Source: Clostridia bacterium (lineage in GTDB: Bacteria; Bacillota_A; Clostridia; Peptostreptococcales; JAAYPU01). Taken from it: a stretch of DNA of 5,409 bases. The stretch lies in assembly GCA_022360735.1 (NCBI GenBank), contig JAKSCF010000753.1:1-5409 (forward strand), given 5' to 3'. Positions 5,096-5,409 of the stretch are shown here, piece by piece. The translations under genes were made by a program, and so were the position numbers. The notes beneath the pieces are model-generated. The model was given only the letters and a program-made list of their open reading frames with translations, was not told the origin of the DNA and made no database searches. How positions within the stretch are numbered: position 1 is the stretch's first letter; every line of letters starts with the position of its first letter.

Positions 5096-5409
5096 ATGAG
5101 AATACGTTTAACAGGAAAAAATATTACAATTACCGATTCATTAAGAAGTGCTATTGAAAATAAGTTCATTAGATTTGATAAGTACTTCAAAAGCGAAACA
5201 GAAATTCATGTCGTTTTAGAAGTTATCAAAAACAGACAAATCATTGAAGCCATGTTTACGGTTAATGGAACAATGTTTAGGGCCGAAGAATCATCGAATG
5301 ACATGTACGTATCTCTCGACGGTGTTGTTGATAAGCTATCCATGCAAATCACCAGATTTAAGTCAAAACTTGAGAAAAAGCATAAGATTCATGAGACTAT
5401 TCGGTTCGA
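5096..5409 (+). CDS. hpf: Ribosome hibernation-promoting factor HPF/RaiA (3' truncated by window end)
   Basis: The frame starts at ATG 5096 and stays open to the window edge, giving 104 visible residues plus two bases. It begins MRIRLTGKNITITDSLR and contains EIHVVLEVIKNRQIIEAMF and the family signature RAEESSNDMY (62-71), followed by VSLDGVVDKLSMQI. This is the N-terminal beta-alpha-beta domain that binds the small ribosomal subunit between the mRNA and tRNA sites and silences ribosomes in stationary phase. The last visible part is a lysine-rich linker. In Firmicutes such proteins are usually the long form (about 180 residues), whose C-terminal domain dimerises ribosomes into 100S particles; that part lies beyond the window and cannot be confirmed. 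AAGGGAG (5079-5085) lies 10 bases before the start, slightly far. Its regulation probably runs through the sigma-H-type promoter just upstream. Confidence 0.95.
   Translation, partial: MRIRLTGKNITITDSLRSAIENKFIRFDKYFKSETEIHVVLEVIKNRQIIEAMFTVNGTMFRAEESSNDMYVSLDGVVDKLSMQITRFKSKLEKKHKIHETIRF

Overview
The window looks like a chromosomal segment of an AT-rich Firmicute, most likely a clostridial relative. The evidence is the low-GC coding style, strong AGGAGG-type ribosome binding sites, TTGACA/TATAAT-type promoters, and a gene set typical of Firmicutes (YhaM, RecD2, ComFC, long-type hibernation factor). A raiA-type structured RNA and a sigma-H-type promoter also fit. Genus cannot be read from the sequence. 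All convincing genes are on the + strand.

Layout. Positions 1-120 are non-coding and carry a GC-rich imperfect palindrome (29-120) that resembles a small dispersed repeat. A housekeeping promoter (138-165) then precedes a three-gene cluster: a YhaM-type 3'-5' exoribonuclease (205-1152), the helicase RecD2 (1227-3449) and a ComFC-type phosphoribosyltransferase (3460-4191). No terminator is visible between these genes, and the comFC ribosome binding site overlaps the recD2 stop codon. The three are therefore probably one operon for RNA turnover, DNA repair and DNA-uptake-related functions.

Twelve bases after comFC a near-consensus promoter (4204-4232) starts a structured non-coding RNA (about 4239-4506). 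It is closed by an 8-bp end-to-end helix and followed by an intrinsic terminator. Its position just upstream of a raiA/hpf gene, and its size, identify it as a likely member of the raiA RNA family.

From 4507 to 5095 there is a very AT-rich gene-free stretch of 589 bases. It holds several inverted repeats, a cluster of DnaA-box matches (five within 4866-4973 plus one at 4697), two copies of a 9-bp Spo0A-box-like word, and a full match to the Bacillus sigma-H promoter consensus (5035-5063). The start of the hibernation-promoting factor gene (5096 to the window end, truncated) follows. The most interesting part of the window is this control region: replication-initiator sites, possible Spo0A sites and a stationary-phase promoter sit in front of a ribosome-hibernation gene, next to an independently transcribed raiA RNA.
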